Source of the DNA: Streptomyces guryensis
GTDB taxonomy: Bacteria > Actinomycetota > Actinomycetes > Streptomycetales > Streptomycetaceae
Reading direction: 5' to 3'
Assembly: GCF_021261325.1 (NCBI RefSeq)
Contig: NZ_JAJSBI010000038.1
Location: forward strand, 21,606-85,605
DNA: 64,000 bases
Part shown: positions 1 to 8,372 of the stretch, piece by piece
Position numbering within the stretch: position 1 is the first letter of the stretch
Layout: each line of letters begins with the position of its first letter
Notes under the pieces: model-generated
The model's input: the letters and a program-made list of their open reading frames with translations, nothing else
The model's database searches: none
Told to the model about the DNA's origin: nothing
Position numbers and translations under genes: made by a program

Positions 1-303
1 ATCGCGCGCGCGATCGCGGTGGAGCCGAAGGTCCTGCTCATGGACGAGCCCTGCTCCGCCCTGGACCCGATCTCCACGCTCGCGATCGAGGACCTGATCG
101 GTGAGCTGAAGGAACGGTTCACGATCGTCATCGTGACGCACAACATGCAGCAGGCTGCGCGTGTCTCGGACCGTACGGCCTTCTTCAACCTGGCGGCGGT
201 CGGGCAGCCCGGCAAGCTGATCGAGATCGACGACACGGAGCGGATCTTCTCCAACCCGTCGGTGCAGGCGACGGAGGACTACATCTCCGGTCGCTTCGGC
301 TGA
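1..303 (+). CDS. pstB: Phosphate ABC transporter ATP-binding protein PstB (3' part only)
   Basis: The window opens inside this gene, and the reading frame is open from base 1 to the stop at 301-303. The visible 100 residues carry the Walker B region (LLMDEPCSALDP), the H-loop in VIVTHNMQQAARVSDR, and a C-terminus typical of PstB (NPSVQATEDYISGRFG). PstB hydrolyses ATP on the cytoplasmic face of the PstSCAB high-affinity phosphate importer. The Walker A motif and the rest of pst lie upstream, outside the window. A strong hairpin follows, and the next gene encodes the low-affinity phosphate transporter, so this is a phosphate-uptake locus. Confidence 0.95.
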   Translation: MARAIAVEPKVLLMDEPCSALDPISTLAIEDLIGELKERFTIVIVTHNMQQAARVSDRTAFFNLAAVGQPGKLIEIDDTERIFSNPSVQATEDYISGRFG

Positions 304-357
304 TCCTCCGAGACCCCTCGCGGTGCTGCATGGCGGTGCCACCGCGGGGACGATGAA

Positions 358-388
358 GGGCCCGCCCCCGGCTCCCGGGGGCGGGCCC
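358..388 (+). terminator. Strong hairpin terminator after pstB
   Basis: There is a perfect 14-bp inverted repeat (arms 358-371 and 375-388, all G/C) with a 3-nt loop, 55 nt after the pstB stop. There is no U-tract, which is usual for Streptomyces terminators. It probably ends the pst transcript, and it could act in both directions because pit converges from the right. Confidence 0.8.
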
Positions 389-427
389 GTCGTCGTGCTG
401 TGGGGGCCGCGCCCCTGGGGCTGCCGC

Positions 428-615
428 CCCCGGACCCCCGCTTCGGCCGTGAAGGGGCCTCGTCCTCAAACGCCGGACGGGCTGGAACACCAAACCCCGC
501 CCGGCGAAAGCCGGCTGGCCCGGCGGAAATCAGACCGCCCCGCGCAAACCAGCCCCTCCGGCGTTTGAGGACGAGGCCGTTCAGGCCGATCGGGGTCCGG
601 GGCGGAGCCCCGGCG
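428..615. repeat. Dispersed repeat family A, two copies in inverted orientation
   Basis: A copy of family A reads CGTCCTCAAACGCCGGACGG at 461-480. Its reverse complement, with the core GGCGTTTGAGGACGAGG, recurs at about 559-575. The flanks (cccccggacccccg on one side, cggggtccgggg on the other) also pair, so the segment could form a long hairpin in the 3' region between convergent pstB and pit. Other copies lie at about 8569, 29116, 36186 and 56922. This accounts for the gene-free stretch 304-676 together with the terminator. Confidence 0.75.
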
Positions 616-676
616 GGGGCGAGGGGGCAGCGCCCCCGGGGATGGGACGGGTAGGGCGGCGGGGGCGAGGAAGTGC

Positions 677-1675
677 CTACAGGAACGCCAGGTTCACGAG
701 CCCGAACGCGCCCGCCGCCACCAGGGCGGCCGCCGGCATCGTGATGAACCAGCCCATGACGATGTTCTTGGCGACCCCCCAGCGCACCGCCTTCACCCGC
801 TTCGTCGCCCCGACGCCCATGATGGCCGAGGTGATGACGTGCGTCGTCGAGATGGGCGCCTTGAACAGGTACGCGGTGGTGAACATGATCGACGCACCGG
901 TCGTCTCGGCGGCGAACCCCTGCGGCGGGTCCAGCTCGATGATCTTCCGGCCCAGCGTGCGCATGATGCGCCAGCCGCCCGCGTAGGTCCCGAGGGACAG
1001 CATCAGCGCGCAGACGATCTTCACCCAGACCGGGATCGGGTCGGCGTAGGTCTGGTGGCCGGAAATCACCAGTGCCATCACCACGATGCCCATGGTCTTC
1101 TGGGCGTCCTGGAGACCGTGACCGAGCGCCATGCCGGCCGCGGACACCGTCTGCGCGATACGGAAGCCGCGCTTGGTCTTGTGCGGATTCGACCGCCTGA
1201 AGAGCCACATGATGGCCGTCATCACCAGGTAGCCGACGATCAGGCCGACGATGGGCGACACGAACATCGGGATGACGACCTTGTCGAGCACGCCGTTCCA
1301 GAGCACCTCGCTGCCGCCCGCCAGCGCCGCGCCGACGAGGCCGCCGAACAGCGCGTGGGACGACGAGGAGGGCAGGCCGAAGTACCAGGTGGTCAGGTTC
1401 CAGACGATCGCGCCGACGAGGGCCGAGAAGAGGATGGCCATCCCCTGCGAGCCCTGCGGTGTCTCGATCAGTCCCTCACTGACCGTCTTGGCCACGGCGT
1501 TGCCCAGGAACGCACCCGCCAGGTTCATCACCGCGGCCATCGCCAGCGCCGCCCGCGGGGTCAGTGCCCGGGTCGACACCGACGTCGCGATCGCGTTCGC
1601 CGAGTCGTGGAAGCCGTTGGTGTACGTGAAGAAGAGCGCGACCGCGATGGTCACGACCAGAGCCAAGGTGTCCAT
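677..1675 (-). CDS. pit: Low-affinity inorganic phosphate transporter, PiT family
   Basis: The 332-residue integral membrane protein has the PiT signature near the N-terminus (FTYTNGFHDSANAIATSVSTR, residues about 16-36) and an inverted second copy ending in STTHVITSAIMGVGATKR. About ten hydrophobic helices are visible. PiT proteins move metal-phosphate complexes by H+ symport across the cell membrane. The gene starts 7 nt after the upstream DUF47 gene, an arrangement conserved for PiT/DUF47 pairs, so the two are surely co-transcribed. It converges on pstB. The length fits the compact actinobacterial PiT class. Confidence 0.93.
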   Translation of the reverse strand: MDTLALVVTIAVALFFTYTNGFHDSANAIATSVSTRALTPRAALAMAAVMNLAGAFLGNAVAKTVSEGLIETPQGSQGMAILFSALVGAIVWNLTTWYFGLPSSSSHALFGGLVGAALAGGSEVLWNGVLDKVVIPMFVSPIVGLIVGYLVMTAIMWLFRRSNPHKTKRGFRIAQTVSAAGMALGHGLQDAQKTMGIVVMALVISGHQTYADPIPVWVKIVCALMLSLGTYAGGWRIMRTLGRKIIELDPPQGFAAETTGASIMFTTAYLFKAPISTTHVITSAIMGVGATKRVKAVRWGVAKNIVMGWFITMPAAALVAAGAFGLVNLAFL

Positions 1676-1682
1676 GGAGGGG

Positions 1683-2303
1683 TCAGGACTCCTTGACGGC
1701 GATGGTCTCCACCGTGTTCGCCACGTGCTCGAACGCGTCCGCCGCTTCCTCCAGTACGTCCACGATCTGCTTGAGCTTCAGCACCTCGATCGCGTCGTAC
1801 TTGCCGTTGAAGAGGTGCGCGAGCAGCTTGCGGTGGATCTGGTCGGCCTGGTTCTCCAGGCGGTTGACCTCGATCCAGTACTCGGTCAGGTTGTCCAGTG
1901 TGCGGAGGTTCGGCATGGCCTCCGCGGTCAGCTCGGCAGCTCGCGCAAGGACCTCGATCTGCTGCTCGACGCCCTTGGGGAGTTCCTCGACGTTGTAGAG
2001 GACGACCAGGTCGACGGCCTCCTCCATGAAGTCCATGATGTCGTCGAGGCACGAGGCGAGGGAGTAGATGTCCTCGCGGTCGAAGGGCGTGATGAACGAG
2101 GAGTTCAGCTGGTGGAAGATCGCATGCGTGGCGTCGTCACCGGCGTGTTCCGCGGCCCGCATACGCTCTGCGATCTCGGCCCGGGCAGGTGCGTCCGCCC
2201 CGAGCAGTTCCATCAGGAGCTTCGAGCCCGTGACGATGTTGTCCGCGGATGCGGCGAACATGTCGTAGAAGCTCGTCTCCCTGGGGGTCAGACGAAAGCG
2301 CAC
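1683..2303 (-). CDS. DUF47 family PhoU-like phosphate transport accessory protein
   Basis: This 206-residue, wholly alpha-helical cytoplasmic protein has the DUF47 hallmarks: N-terminal FYDMFAASADNIVTG, central EHAGDDATHAIFHQL and SLASCLDDIMDFMEEAVDL, and C-terminal FEHVANTVETIAVKES. DUF47 proteins resemble PhoU and are encoded with PiT transporters, which they are thought to gate or regulate. It is the first gene of the two-gene operon with pit (7-nt spacing) and is divergent from csoR across a 224-bp region. A PhoP-type GTTCACC direct-repeat box was not evident upstream. Confidence 0.92.
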   Translation of the reverse strand: MRFRLTPRETSFYDMFAASADNIVTGSKLLMELLGADAPARAEIAERMRAAEHAGDDATHAIFHQLNSSFITPFDREDIYSLASCLDDIMDFMEEAVDLVVLYNVEELPKGVEQQIEVLARAAELTAEAMPNLRTLDNLTEYWIEVNRLENQADQIHRKLLAHLFNGKYDAIEVLKLKQIVDVLEEAADAFEHVANTVETIAVKES

Positions 2304-2480
2304 GTGGGGTCCTCGGGGTGCTTCGGTTTCGGTCAGGCTGATGCTAGGTGCATCATCCGGCCACGGCTAATGGGCCGTCCCCCAGTGTCGCCCATCGGGC
2401 ACAGTGGTCGGCACGGGGGCGGTCCGAAGGCCCGGTCCAGGCAGCGGCCAAGAGCCGTATACCCAGCAAAGTTCGATACC

Positions 2481-2501
2481 ATATACCCACCAGGGGTATA
2501 T
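2481..2501. promoter_or_regulatory. CsoR operator
   Basis: A perfect inverted repeat, ATATACCC-ACCAG-GGGTATAT (arms 2481-2488 and 2494-2501), lies 27 bp before the csoR start codon. It matches the known copper-CsoR operator pattern of TATACCC/GGGTATA half-sites around a short GC spacer. A looser half-site (gtatacccagc) lies about 20 bp upstream. The position suggests autorepression, and the site could also affect the divergent DUF47-pit promoter. Confidence 0.85.
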
Positions 2502-2527
2502 GTCCGCATGTCTTACGGGAGGACGCG

Positions 2528-2875
2528 ATGACGACCACCGAGGCCGGCGCGACGGCGCCCTCCGACGACAGCACGCAGAACGTGACGCACGCGACGCACG
2601 GCTACCACAAGCAGAAGGACGAGCACCTCAAGCGCCTGCGCCGGATCGAGGGTCAGATCCGCGGCCTGCAGCGGATGGTCGACGAGGACGTCTACTGCAT
2701 CGACATACTCACCCAGGTGTCCGCCTCCACCAAGGCCCTGCAGTCCTTCGCGCTGCAGCTGCTGGAGGAACACCTGCGGCACTGCGTCGCGGATGCGGCC
2801 GTGAGGGGCGGTGACGAGATCGACGCCAAGGTGGACGAGGCGACGAAGGCGATCGCCCGGCTGCTGCGTACCTGA
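2528..2875 (+). CDS. csoR: CsoR-family copper-sensing repressor
   Basis: The 115-residue all-alpha DNA-binding protein has the family core HKQKDEHLKRLRRIEGQIRGL followed by RMVDEDVYCIDILTQVSA. The Cu(I) ligand set C-H-C is visible as Cys in VYCID and His plus Cys in EEHLRHC (HxxxC). ATG 2528 is chosen because it follows GGAGGACGCG closely and puts the operator upstream; the upstream in-frame extension would run through the operator. CsoR releases DNA when it binds Cu(I). No copper pump or chaperone gene is adjacent, so its targets are probably elsewhere in addition to itself. Confidence 0.92.
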   Translation: MTTTEAGATAPSDDSTQNVTHATHGYHKQKDEHLKRLRRIEGQIRGLQRMVDEDVYCIDILTQVSASTKALQSFALQLLEEHLRHCVADAAVRGGDEIDAKVDEATKAIARLLRT

Positions 2876-2898
2876 ACCCGCCGGTGCGGTGCCTCCGG

Positions 2899-3072
2899 CT
2901 AGTCGCCGGAGGCGTTGCGCTCCTCGGCCACTTTCAGCACCTCGTCGATGCTCTCCAGGCTGAGCCGGTCCTCCGCGGCCGAGGCCGCGATGATCAGCTC
3001 TCCGCACAGCTCGATCTCGGCGAGGGCGACGTGGTCCTGAACTGCCGTACCGCCGACCGGAGCCACGTGCAT
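2899..3072 (-). CDS. Small conserved acidic protein, 57 aa
   Basis: ATG at 3072 is preceded by a GAGATGAGGTG ribosome-binding region, and the frame closes at 2899. The product is acidic and helical, with LAEIELCGELIIAASAAEDR and LSLESIDEVLKVAEERNASGD and one cysteine. It has good Streptomyces codon usage and fills the gap between convergent csoR and the lipoprotein gene. No domain is recognised. I believe it is a real hypothetical gene because of the frame, ribosome-binding site and codon bias. Confidence 0.65.
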   Translation of the reverse strand: MHVAPVGGTAVQDHVALAEIELCGELIIAASAAEDRLSLESIDEVLKVAEERNASGD

Positions 3073-3184
3073 CACCTCATCTCTGCCGTTACCGACTTCC
3101 TAGAGTAGGGAGCGGCCTACACACCGCGCATGGCACGGACGGGCTAGTTCTTGACGCCTGTCAATCATCCTCGGGCAGGGCGCG

Positions 3185-4045
3185 CTACTCGGCGATCTTG
3201 CCCGCGTAGATGTCCTTCGAGGCCGGCAGGCTTACGTCGACGGGGGCCCCGAAGTCGTACAGCAGCGTCGTCGAGGCGACCGCGACGGTGCCCTTCTGGA
3301 GGCCGTTGACGAAGCTGAACCGGTGCCGGATCTTACGGATGCGGCCCTGGTCGTCGAGGTAGACGTCGAACGGGACCTCGGCCGTGGCGAACCCTTTCGC
3401 CGCCGCGGCGAGGGCCTCCCGGACACCTTTCGAGGCGTGCCGCGAGGCCAGGGTGAGGTCGGCGGTGCCGCGGTAGTGCCGCACCTCGACCCCGGCGAAC
3501 TCGGTCCGGCCGGCATACGTCGCCGTGCGCGTCCCGAGCAGCAACTCGGCCGCGGCATACGGGTCGGTGGCGCCGCCGGTCACCAGGTTGCCGTCGGAGA
3601 GGGTGGCCGTGTCGACCCGTACCCACTTGTCGGCCGGCACCCCCGCGCCCCGGTTCTTCATGAACAGGGCGCCGGGCGCGAGGAGTTCGGTGATCGGGCG
3701 GTGGTCGGCGGTGCCGGAGGGGTTCTGCGGGAGCTGCACCTTCAGCCGGCCGAGCTGCCGGCGGTAGTTGTAGTCGCCCTCGCCGCGGATGGTGACCCGG
3801 GTGCCGCCGATGGCCATCTCCATCGACGTGGTCGCCCGTGAACTGCCCGCTTCCACCAGGGTTTCGGCGGCGCGGTGCAGGGTCTCGACGGGATCCGAGG
3901 CGCGCGGGTCCTCGGCGGCGGACCCGGTGCCGGAGCACCCGCCCGCCCCCATGCAGAGACAGACCATGAGCCCTGCCGTGACGACCGTCCCCCTGTGCTG
4001 CCGCTCCGCCATCGCCTGCCTACCCCCAGCCGGTACGTCCGTCAC
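3185..4045 (-). CDS. Putative lipoprotein, LppX/LprAFG-like
   Basis: The protein starts with a basic n-region, a hydrophobic core and the lipobox MGAGGCSG, so it should be exported, lipidated on that Cys and anchored on the outer face of the membrane. The mature part (about 250 residues) is a beta-rich domain ending in FDVYLDDQGRIRKIRHRFSF and STTLLYDFGAPVDVSLP, the layout of actinobacterial LppX/LprAFG-like lipoproteins that bind acyl or glycolipids. GTG 4045 has a G-rich ribosome-binding site. ATG 4012 would give a more typical 26-residue signal peptide and is a serious alternative. The ligand is unknown. Confidence 0.8.
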   Translation of the reverse strand: MTDVPAGGRQAMAERQHRGTVVTAGLMVCLCMGAGGCSGTGSAAEDPRASDPVETLHRAAETLVEAGSSRATTSMEMAIGGTRVTIRGEGDYNYRRQLGRLKVQLPQNPSGTADHRPITELLAPGALFMKNRGAGVPADKWVRVDTATLSDGNLVTGGATDPYAAAELLLGTRTATYAGRTEFAGVEVRHYRGTADLTLASRHASKGVREALAAAAKGFATAEVPFDVYLDDQGRIRKIRHRFSFVNGLQKGTVAVASTTLLYDFGAPVDVSLPASKDIYAGKIAE

Positions 4046-4134
4046 GGGCCCCCTGTCGCTCCGGATAACGACGGGTACAGGGGGGCCGTCACGCGCATAC
4101 CAGGGCTTTACGTGGGGTGGGTAACGTTGTCAGC

Positions 4135-4281
4135 GTGGCGCAGGAGGAACATCGCACGACGACGGTCGAACAGGGCCGGTTCTGTGTGGCCCGGTGCAGT
4201 TGCGGCTGGCGCGGGCCGGCCCGCAGGGCGCGCAGCCAGGCCCGGTCGGACGCCGAGGGGCATGTGCTGCTTCAGGCGTGA
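4135..4281 (+). CDS. Small basic Cys-containing protein, 48 aa
   Basis: A GTG-started frame (VAQEEHRTTTVEQGRF...) encodes a 48-residue protein with a central CVARCSCGWRGPARRAR segment and a C-terminal SDAEGHVLLQA. The CxxxCxCGW pattern followed by a histidine looks like a minimal metal-binding or zinc-ribbon-like fold. It resembles small CxCGW proteins scattered through Streptomyces. It lies divergent from the lipoprotein gene and overlaps the convergent Nudix gene by 10 bp at their stops. Function is unknown. Confidence 0.65.
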   Translation: MAQEEHRTTTVEQGRFCVARCSCGWRGPARRARSQARSDAEGHVLLQA

Positions 4282-4703
4282 CGCAGCGTCGTTAGCAGTT
4301 CGTCGACCAGGGTGCGGTCCCGGTACTGGGTCAGTCGGCTGCGGGCCGCGGCGGGGGAGAGCCACAGGATGCGGTCCACCTCGGTGGTGGGGGTGAAGGT
4401 GCCCGAGACCGCCTCGGCCGCCCAGTAACGGACCTGTTTGGGACGGCCGTTGGCGAAATAGCGCAGCGTGGACAGCTCGGCGCCCGGGTCCGCCGTGTAG
4501 CCCGACTCCTCGGCGACCTCGCGCAGGGCGCCCGTCAGGTGGTCCTCGCCCCGCTTCAGCTTGCCCTTGGGATGGGACCAGTCGTCGTACTTCGGCCTGT
4601 GGACGAGGCAGATCTCCAGCTCGCCGTCGACCGGTGAGCGTCGCCACAGGACGCAGCCGGATGCCTGGACGATGGTGTCGTTGGTGTCGTTGGTGTGGTT
4701 CAC
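4272..4703 (-). CDS. Nudix hydrolase (MutT-like)
   Basis: This 143-residue protein has a complete Nudix box, G-x5-E-x7-REVAEESGY, starting at GKLKRGEDHLTGALREVAEE (about residues 46-68). The nearby HRPKYDDWSHPKGKL is characteristic of MutT1-type and diadenosine-polyphosphate hydrolases. It should hydrolyse a nucleoside diphosphate linked to another moiety, using Mg2+. Mycobacterial MutT1 has an extra C-terminal phosphatase domain, which is absent here. It lies directly upstream of the CHAD and ppk genes' 3' end on the same strand, consistent with phosphoanhydride metabolism. Confidence 0.9.
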   Translation of the reverse strand: MNHTNDTNDTIVQASGCVLWRRSPVDGELEICLVHRPKYDDWSHPKGKLKRGEDHLTGALREVAEESGYTADPGAELSTLRYFANGRPKQVRYWAAEAVSGTFTPTTEVDRILWLSPAAARSRLTQYRDRTLVDELLTTLRHA

Positions 4704-4754
4704 GGGTCGGTCACCGCCTCCTTCGACAGGGTTCGGGGCGCTAGGGTCACTGGC

Positions 4755-5882
4755 TCAGGGCGTGCTCACCGCCTGCTTCTGCCAGGACCGCTGGAAGGCG
4801 AAACGGGCCGCCTCCACCTCGTGCCGCTGGTCCGCGTGCAGTACCCCGAGCGCGTACGCCGTCGCTGGGGCGATCCGGGGGGTGCGGGCCGCCGAGGCCG
4901 CGGCCGCCGCCGCCTCCGAGGCGTCGCGGTGCCGGTCGAGGGCCTGGCCCGCGGCCAGCAGGCGGAGGTCGACGGGGCCGCCGGTGCCGTACAGGGCCTC
5001 GCGGGCGTAGCGGTGCAGGCGCAGCAGCAGGCGGACCTGGTGCCAGGGGGCGTCCTGGGGGTGCGGGGACGGGTCCGGGGAGAGGCCGTGGATCAGGGCC
5101 TCCGCGTTGTAGGGGCTGCCCGCGGTGACGAGGGGGAGCGCGGTGATGGCGTCGGTCAGACGCTCCTCGGCGGCGGTGGCGAGGGGGTGGAGGTCGGTGG
5201 TGGCGGCGGTGGGGGTGAGGGGGACCTCGCTGGCGAGTACGGCGATTTTGTCTGCGACGGCGTGGAAGCGGGAGGAGCCCAGTGCCTGGAGGGCGGTGCT
5301 GTGGGCTCGGGTGCGGGCGAGGGTGAGCTGGCGCTCCAGCAGGGCGCCTGCTTTGGCTGCGCCGACTGTGAGGTTTCCGCGGTCTGTTGTGGGCGGTGGA
5401 GGACCGGCGGTGGCTTGTGCCGTTGCGCTCACCCGTTCCGCCCCGGCGGAACGAGTGCCCACAACGGCGCCGATGGCTGAAGATGTGGCCGCCGTTGCAG
5501 ACTGGGCCGGGAAAGCCGCCGCCCCGGACAGCCGATGCAGTGCCAGCAGCAGGCGTTCCTGCCTTGCCGCGTAGGCGTGTTCCAGGGACAACGTGCCGGA
5601 CAGCCAGGCCAGTTCGGGCTTCAGGACCTCCGACCACTCCGTTTCCAGAAGGGGGCGGAACGTGTGCAGGCTGCCGCTGATGCGGCGGACCGAGCGGCGC
5701 AGGGCACGGGCCGCGTCGACGGGATCCTCCGTGCCGTTGGCGCTCGCACCGCCGGTTTCCCGGTGCAGCCGCAGGGCGCGCAGGAACTCCGTGGCCTGGG
5801 CCCTCAGGTAGGCCGCGAGGGCTTCGCCTGTGGGGGAGGGCCCGGCCGTGGGGTCCGTCGGGTCAAGGTGTTGCTGTGCCAC
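4755..5882 (-). CDS. CHAD domain protein (polyphosphate-associated)
   Basis: The 375-residue, Ala-rich helical protein matches the CHAD pattern: repeated conserved His and basic residues in DAARALRRSVRRISGSLHTF, HAYAARQERLLLALHRL and DAPWHQVRLLLRLHRYAREALYG. CHAD domains bind polyphosphate through basic channels and co-localise with polyphosphate granules. Its start lies inside the 3' end of ppk (20-bp overlap), so the two should be translationally coupled and transcribed together. A low-complexity Ala/Thr insert separates the two helical halves. Confidence 0.88.
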   Translation of the reverse strand: MAQQHLDPTDPTAGPSPTGEALAAYLRAQATEFLRALRLHRETGGASANGTEDPVDAARALRRSVRRISGSLHTFRPLLETEWSEVLKPELAWLSGTLSLEHAYAARQERLLLALHRLSGAAAFPAQSATAATSSAIGAVVGTRSAGAERVSATAQATAGPPPPTTDRGNLTVGAAKAGALLERQLTLARTRAHSTALQALGSSRFHAVADKIAVLASEVPLTPTAATTDLHPLATAAEERLTDAITALPLVTAGSPYNAEALIHGLSPDPSPHPQDAPWHQVRLLLRLHRYAREALYGTGGPVDLRLLAAGQALDRHRDASEAAAAAASAARTPRIAPATAYALGVLHADQRHEVEAARFAFQRSWQKQAVSTP

Positions 5883-8097
5883 GCCGGCGCCTCCGGGCGT
5901 CTATGAGCATCTCCTGGACGTTTCGCAGGGGTTGGCCGTCCGCGTCGGTGGCGTGCCGAATCCATTCGCCGTCCGGGCCGAGGTGCCAGGACGCGGTGGT
6001 GTCGGACATGCCGGTCTCCAACAGCCGGTTCAGGGCTGCGCGGTGGGCCGGGTCGGTAACCCTGACCAGGGCCTCGATACGGCGGTCGAGGTTGCGGTGC
6101 ATCATGTCGGCGCTGCCGATCCACACCTCCGGTTCGCCGCCGTTGCCGAAGGCGAAGACCCGGGAGTGTTCGAGGAAGCGGCCGAGGATCGAGCGGACCC
6201 GGATGTTCTCCGAAAGGCCCGTGACGCCGGGGCGGATCGCGCAGATGCCGCGGACCCACACGTCGACCGGCACGCCGGCCTGGGACGCTCGGTAGAGCGC
6301 GTCGATGAGGGCCTCGTCGACCATGGAGTTGACCTTGATGCGGATGAAGGCCGGACGGCCCGCACGGTGGTGCTGGGCCTCCTTGCTGATCCGCGCGATC
6401 AGGCCGTCGCGCAGGGACTTGGGGGCGACGAGGAGCCGGCGGTAGGTCTCGCGGCGTGAGTAGCCGGACAGCCGGTTGAAGAGGTCGGAGAGGTCGGCGC
6501 CGACCTGGGGGTCCGCCGTCAGCAGGCCGAGGTCCTCGTAGAGGCGGGCCGTCTTGGGGTGGTAGTTGCCCGTGCCGACGTGGCTGTAGCGCCGTAGCGT
6601 GTCGCCTTCCTGACGGACCACCAGGGACAGCTTGCAGTGGGTCTTCAGGCCGACCAGGCCGTAGACGACGTGGCAGCCGGCCTCTTCCAGTTTGCGGGCC
6701 CACTTGATGTTGGCGTGCTCGTCGAAGCGGGCCTTGATCTCGACCAGGACGAGGACCTGCTTGCCGGCCTCGGCGGCGTCGATGAGCGCGTTGACTATGG
6801 GGGAGTCGCCGGAGGTCCGGTACAGGGTCTGCTTGATCGCGAGGACGTCGTCGTCCTCGGCCGCCTGCTCCAGGAACGCCTGCACCGACGTGGAGAAGGA
6901 GTCGTACGGGTGGTGCAGCAGCACGTCCCGGCTGCGCAGCGCGGCGAATATGTCGGGCGCGGACGCCGACTCGACCTCCGCGAGGTCGCGGTGCACGCCG
7001 GCGACGAACTTCCGGTACTTCAGCTCGGGACGGTCGAGGCCGGCGACACGGAAGAGGCCCGTGAGGTCCAGGGGGCCGGGGAGCGGGTAGACCTCGGCCT
7101 CGCTGATCTTCAGCTCGCGGACCAGCAGGTCCAGGACCTCGCGGTCGATGGACTCCTCGACCTCCAGGCGCACCGGCGGCCCGAAGCGGCGCCGCATGAG
7201 TTCCTTCTCCAGGGCCTGGAGGAGGTTCTCGGCGTCGTCCTCCTCGACCTCCAGGTCCTCGTTCCTCGTCAGCCGGAAGGCGTGGCTCTCCAGCACCTCC
7301 ATGCCCGGGAACAGCTCCTCCAGGTGGGCGGCGATGACGTCCTCGAGGGGGACGTACCGGCCGGGGGAGCTCTCCAGGAAGCGGGACAGCAGCGGCGGGA
7401 CCTTGACGCGGGCGAAGTGCTTGTGAGCGGTGACCGGGTTGCGTACGACCACGGCCAGGTTCAGGGAGAGGCCCGAGATGTACGGGAAGGGGTGCGCGGG
7501 GTCGACCGCGAGGGGGGTGAGCACCGGGAAGATCTGGTGGCGGAAGAGGGTGAACAGACGGGCCTGCTCCTTCTCCGTCAGCTCGCTCCAGCGGACCAGG
7601 TGGATGCCCTCCTCCGCGAGGGCGGGTGCGACGTCCTCGTGGTAGCAGGCGGCGTGCCGGGCCATGAGCTCGCGGGAGCGGGCCCAGATCATCTCCAGGA
7701 CCTCGCGGGGCTGGAGGCCGGAGGCGGAGCGGGTGGCGACACCCGTCGCGATACGGCGCTTGAGACCGGCCACCCGGACCATGAAGAACTCGTCCAGGTT
7801 GCTGGCGAAGATCGCGAGGAAGTTGGCGCGCTCCAGCAGGGGGGTGTTCGGGTCCTCGGCGAGTTCGAGGACCCGCTCGTTGAACGCCAGCCAGCTGCGC
7901 TCCCGGTCGAGGAAACGGCCCGTCGGCAGCTGGGGCCCGTCGTACGGTGCCTCCTCGTACGCGTCGAGGTCGGCATCGATGTCGGGTTCCAGGTCGGAGA
8001 CCGCGGCCGACACGGTGTGCGGGCGGTGCGCTGCGATGGAGCCCACGGAGGGCTGTGCGTGCTGGACCTTTGCCTGGGCGGTGTCTGGCTGGCTCAT
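5863..8097 (-). CDS. ppk: Polyphosphate kinase 1
   Basis: PPK1 transfers the gamma-phosphate of ATP reversibly onto polyphosphate at the membrane face. The 744-residue protein starts at MSQPDTAQ. The N-terminal domain contains LPTGRFLDRERSWLAFNERVL and ANFLAIFASNLDEFFMVRV. The catalytic half has the active-site region GLKTHCKLSLVVRQEG with the autophosphorylated His, then RYSHVGTGNYHPKTARLYED and a second conserved block SADMMHRNLDRRIE. An in-frame upstream ATG at 8247 adds 50 residues unlike any PPK and is rejected. The gene overlaps the CHAD gene by 20 bp and lies in a phosphate-uptake block. Confidence 0.96.
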   Translation of the reverse strand: MSQPDTAQAKVQHAQPSVGSIAAHRPHTVSAAVSDLEPDIDADLDAYEEAPYDGPQLPTGRFLDRERSWLAFNERVLELAEDPNTPLLERANFLAIFASNLDEFFMVRVAGLKRRIATGVATRSASGLQPREVLEMIWARSRELMARHAACYHEDVAPALAEEGIHLVRWSELTEKEQARLFTLFRHQIFPVLTPLAVDPAHPFPYISGLSLNLAVVVRNPVTAHKHFARVKVPPLLSRFLESSPGRYVPLEDVIAAHLEELFPGMEVLESHAFRLTRNEDLEVEEDDAENLLQALEKELMRRRFGPPVRLEVEESIDREVLDLLVRELKISEAEVYPLPGPLDLTGLFRVAGLDRPELKYRKFVAGVHRDLAEVESASAPDIFAALRSRDVLLHHPYDSFSTSVQAFLEQAAEDDDVLAIKQTLYRTSGDSPIVNALIDAAEAGKQVLVLVEIKARFDEHANIKWARKLEEAGCHVVYGLVGLKTHCKLSLVVRQEGDTLRRYSHVGTGNYHPKTARLYEDLGLLTADPQVGADLSDLFNRLSGYSRRETYRRLLVAPKSLRDGLIARISKEAQHHRAGRPAFIRIKVNSMVDEALIDALYRASQAGVPVDVWVRGICAIRPGVTGLSENIRVRSILGRFLEHSRVFAFGNGGEPEVWIGSADMMHRNLDRRIEALVRVTDPAHRAALNRLLETGMSDTTASWHLGPDGEWIRHATDADGQPLRNVQEMLIDARRRRRGTATP

Positions 8098-8310
8098 GAA
8101 CCCATTCTTCCGCGTTCCCAGCGATACGGGCGCGTCGGAAAGCGCGGGCGGGAGTGCCTTTACGGAGTCAGGGCCGGAGCGGAGGGCGTCCCCGTTCCCC
8201 GCGGGCCCCTCGGGGGACGGCGAAGGCTGTGGCACGGAGGGCGTCATTGGGCGAGCGTCGCAAGCCTGTCTGAACCGTTGGTTACGGCGACATGGCGTGC
8301 GGGATATCTG

Positions 8311-8372
8311 GGGGCGGCTCCGGGGCGTCCACGTCGGCGGGACCGACGTGGGAACCCACTGGGAGCCGCCCC
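8311..8372 (-). other. Two-step hairpin upstream of ppk
   Basis: An outer perfect 11-bp stem (GGGGCGGCTCC 8311-8321 with 8362-8372) encloses a perfect 9-bp inner stem (CCACGTCGG 8329-8337 with 8343-8351). It sits about 215 bp upstream of the ppk start in the gene-free stretch 8098-8636. It may be a terminator for mshD, which is transcribed leftwards from the right side, or part of a structured ppk leader. Confidence 0.6.

Noticed and set aside
279..1208. Long antisense frame over pit
   Set aside because: Antisense shadow with Pro/Arg-rich sequence; no ribosome-binding site, and the PiT frame explains the region.
2304..2480. PhoP box before DUF47-pit
   Set aside because: No convincing 11-bp GTTCACC direct repeats in the interval.
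8098..8247. In-frame 50-residue N-terminal extension of ppk
   Set aside because: No ribosome-binding site at 8247, and the extension is unlike PPK families, which start at MSQPD-type N-termini.
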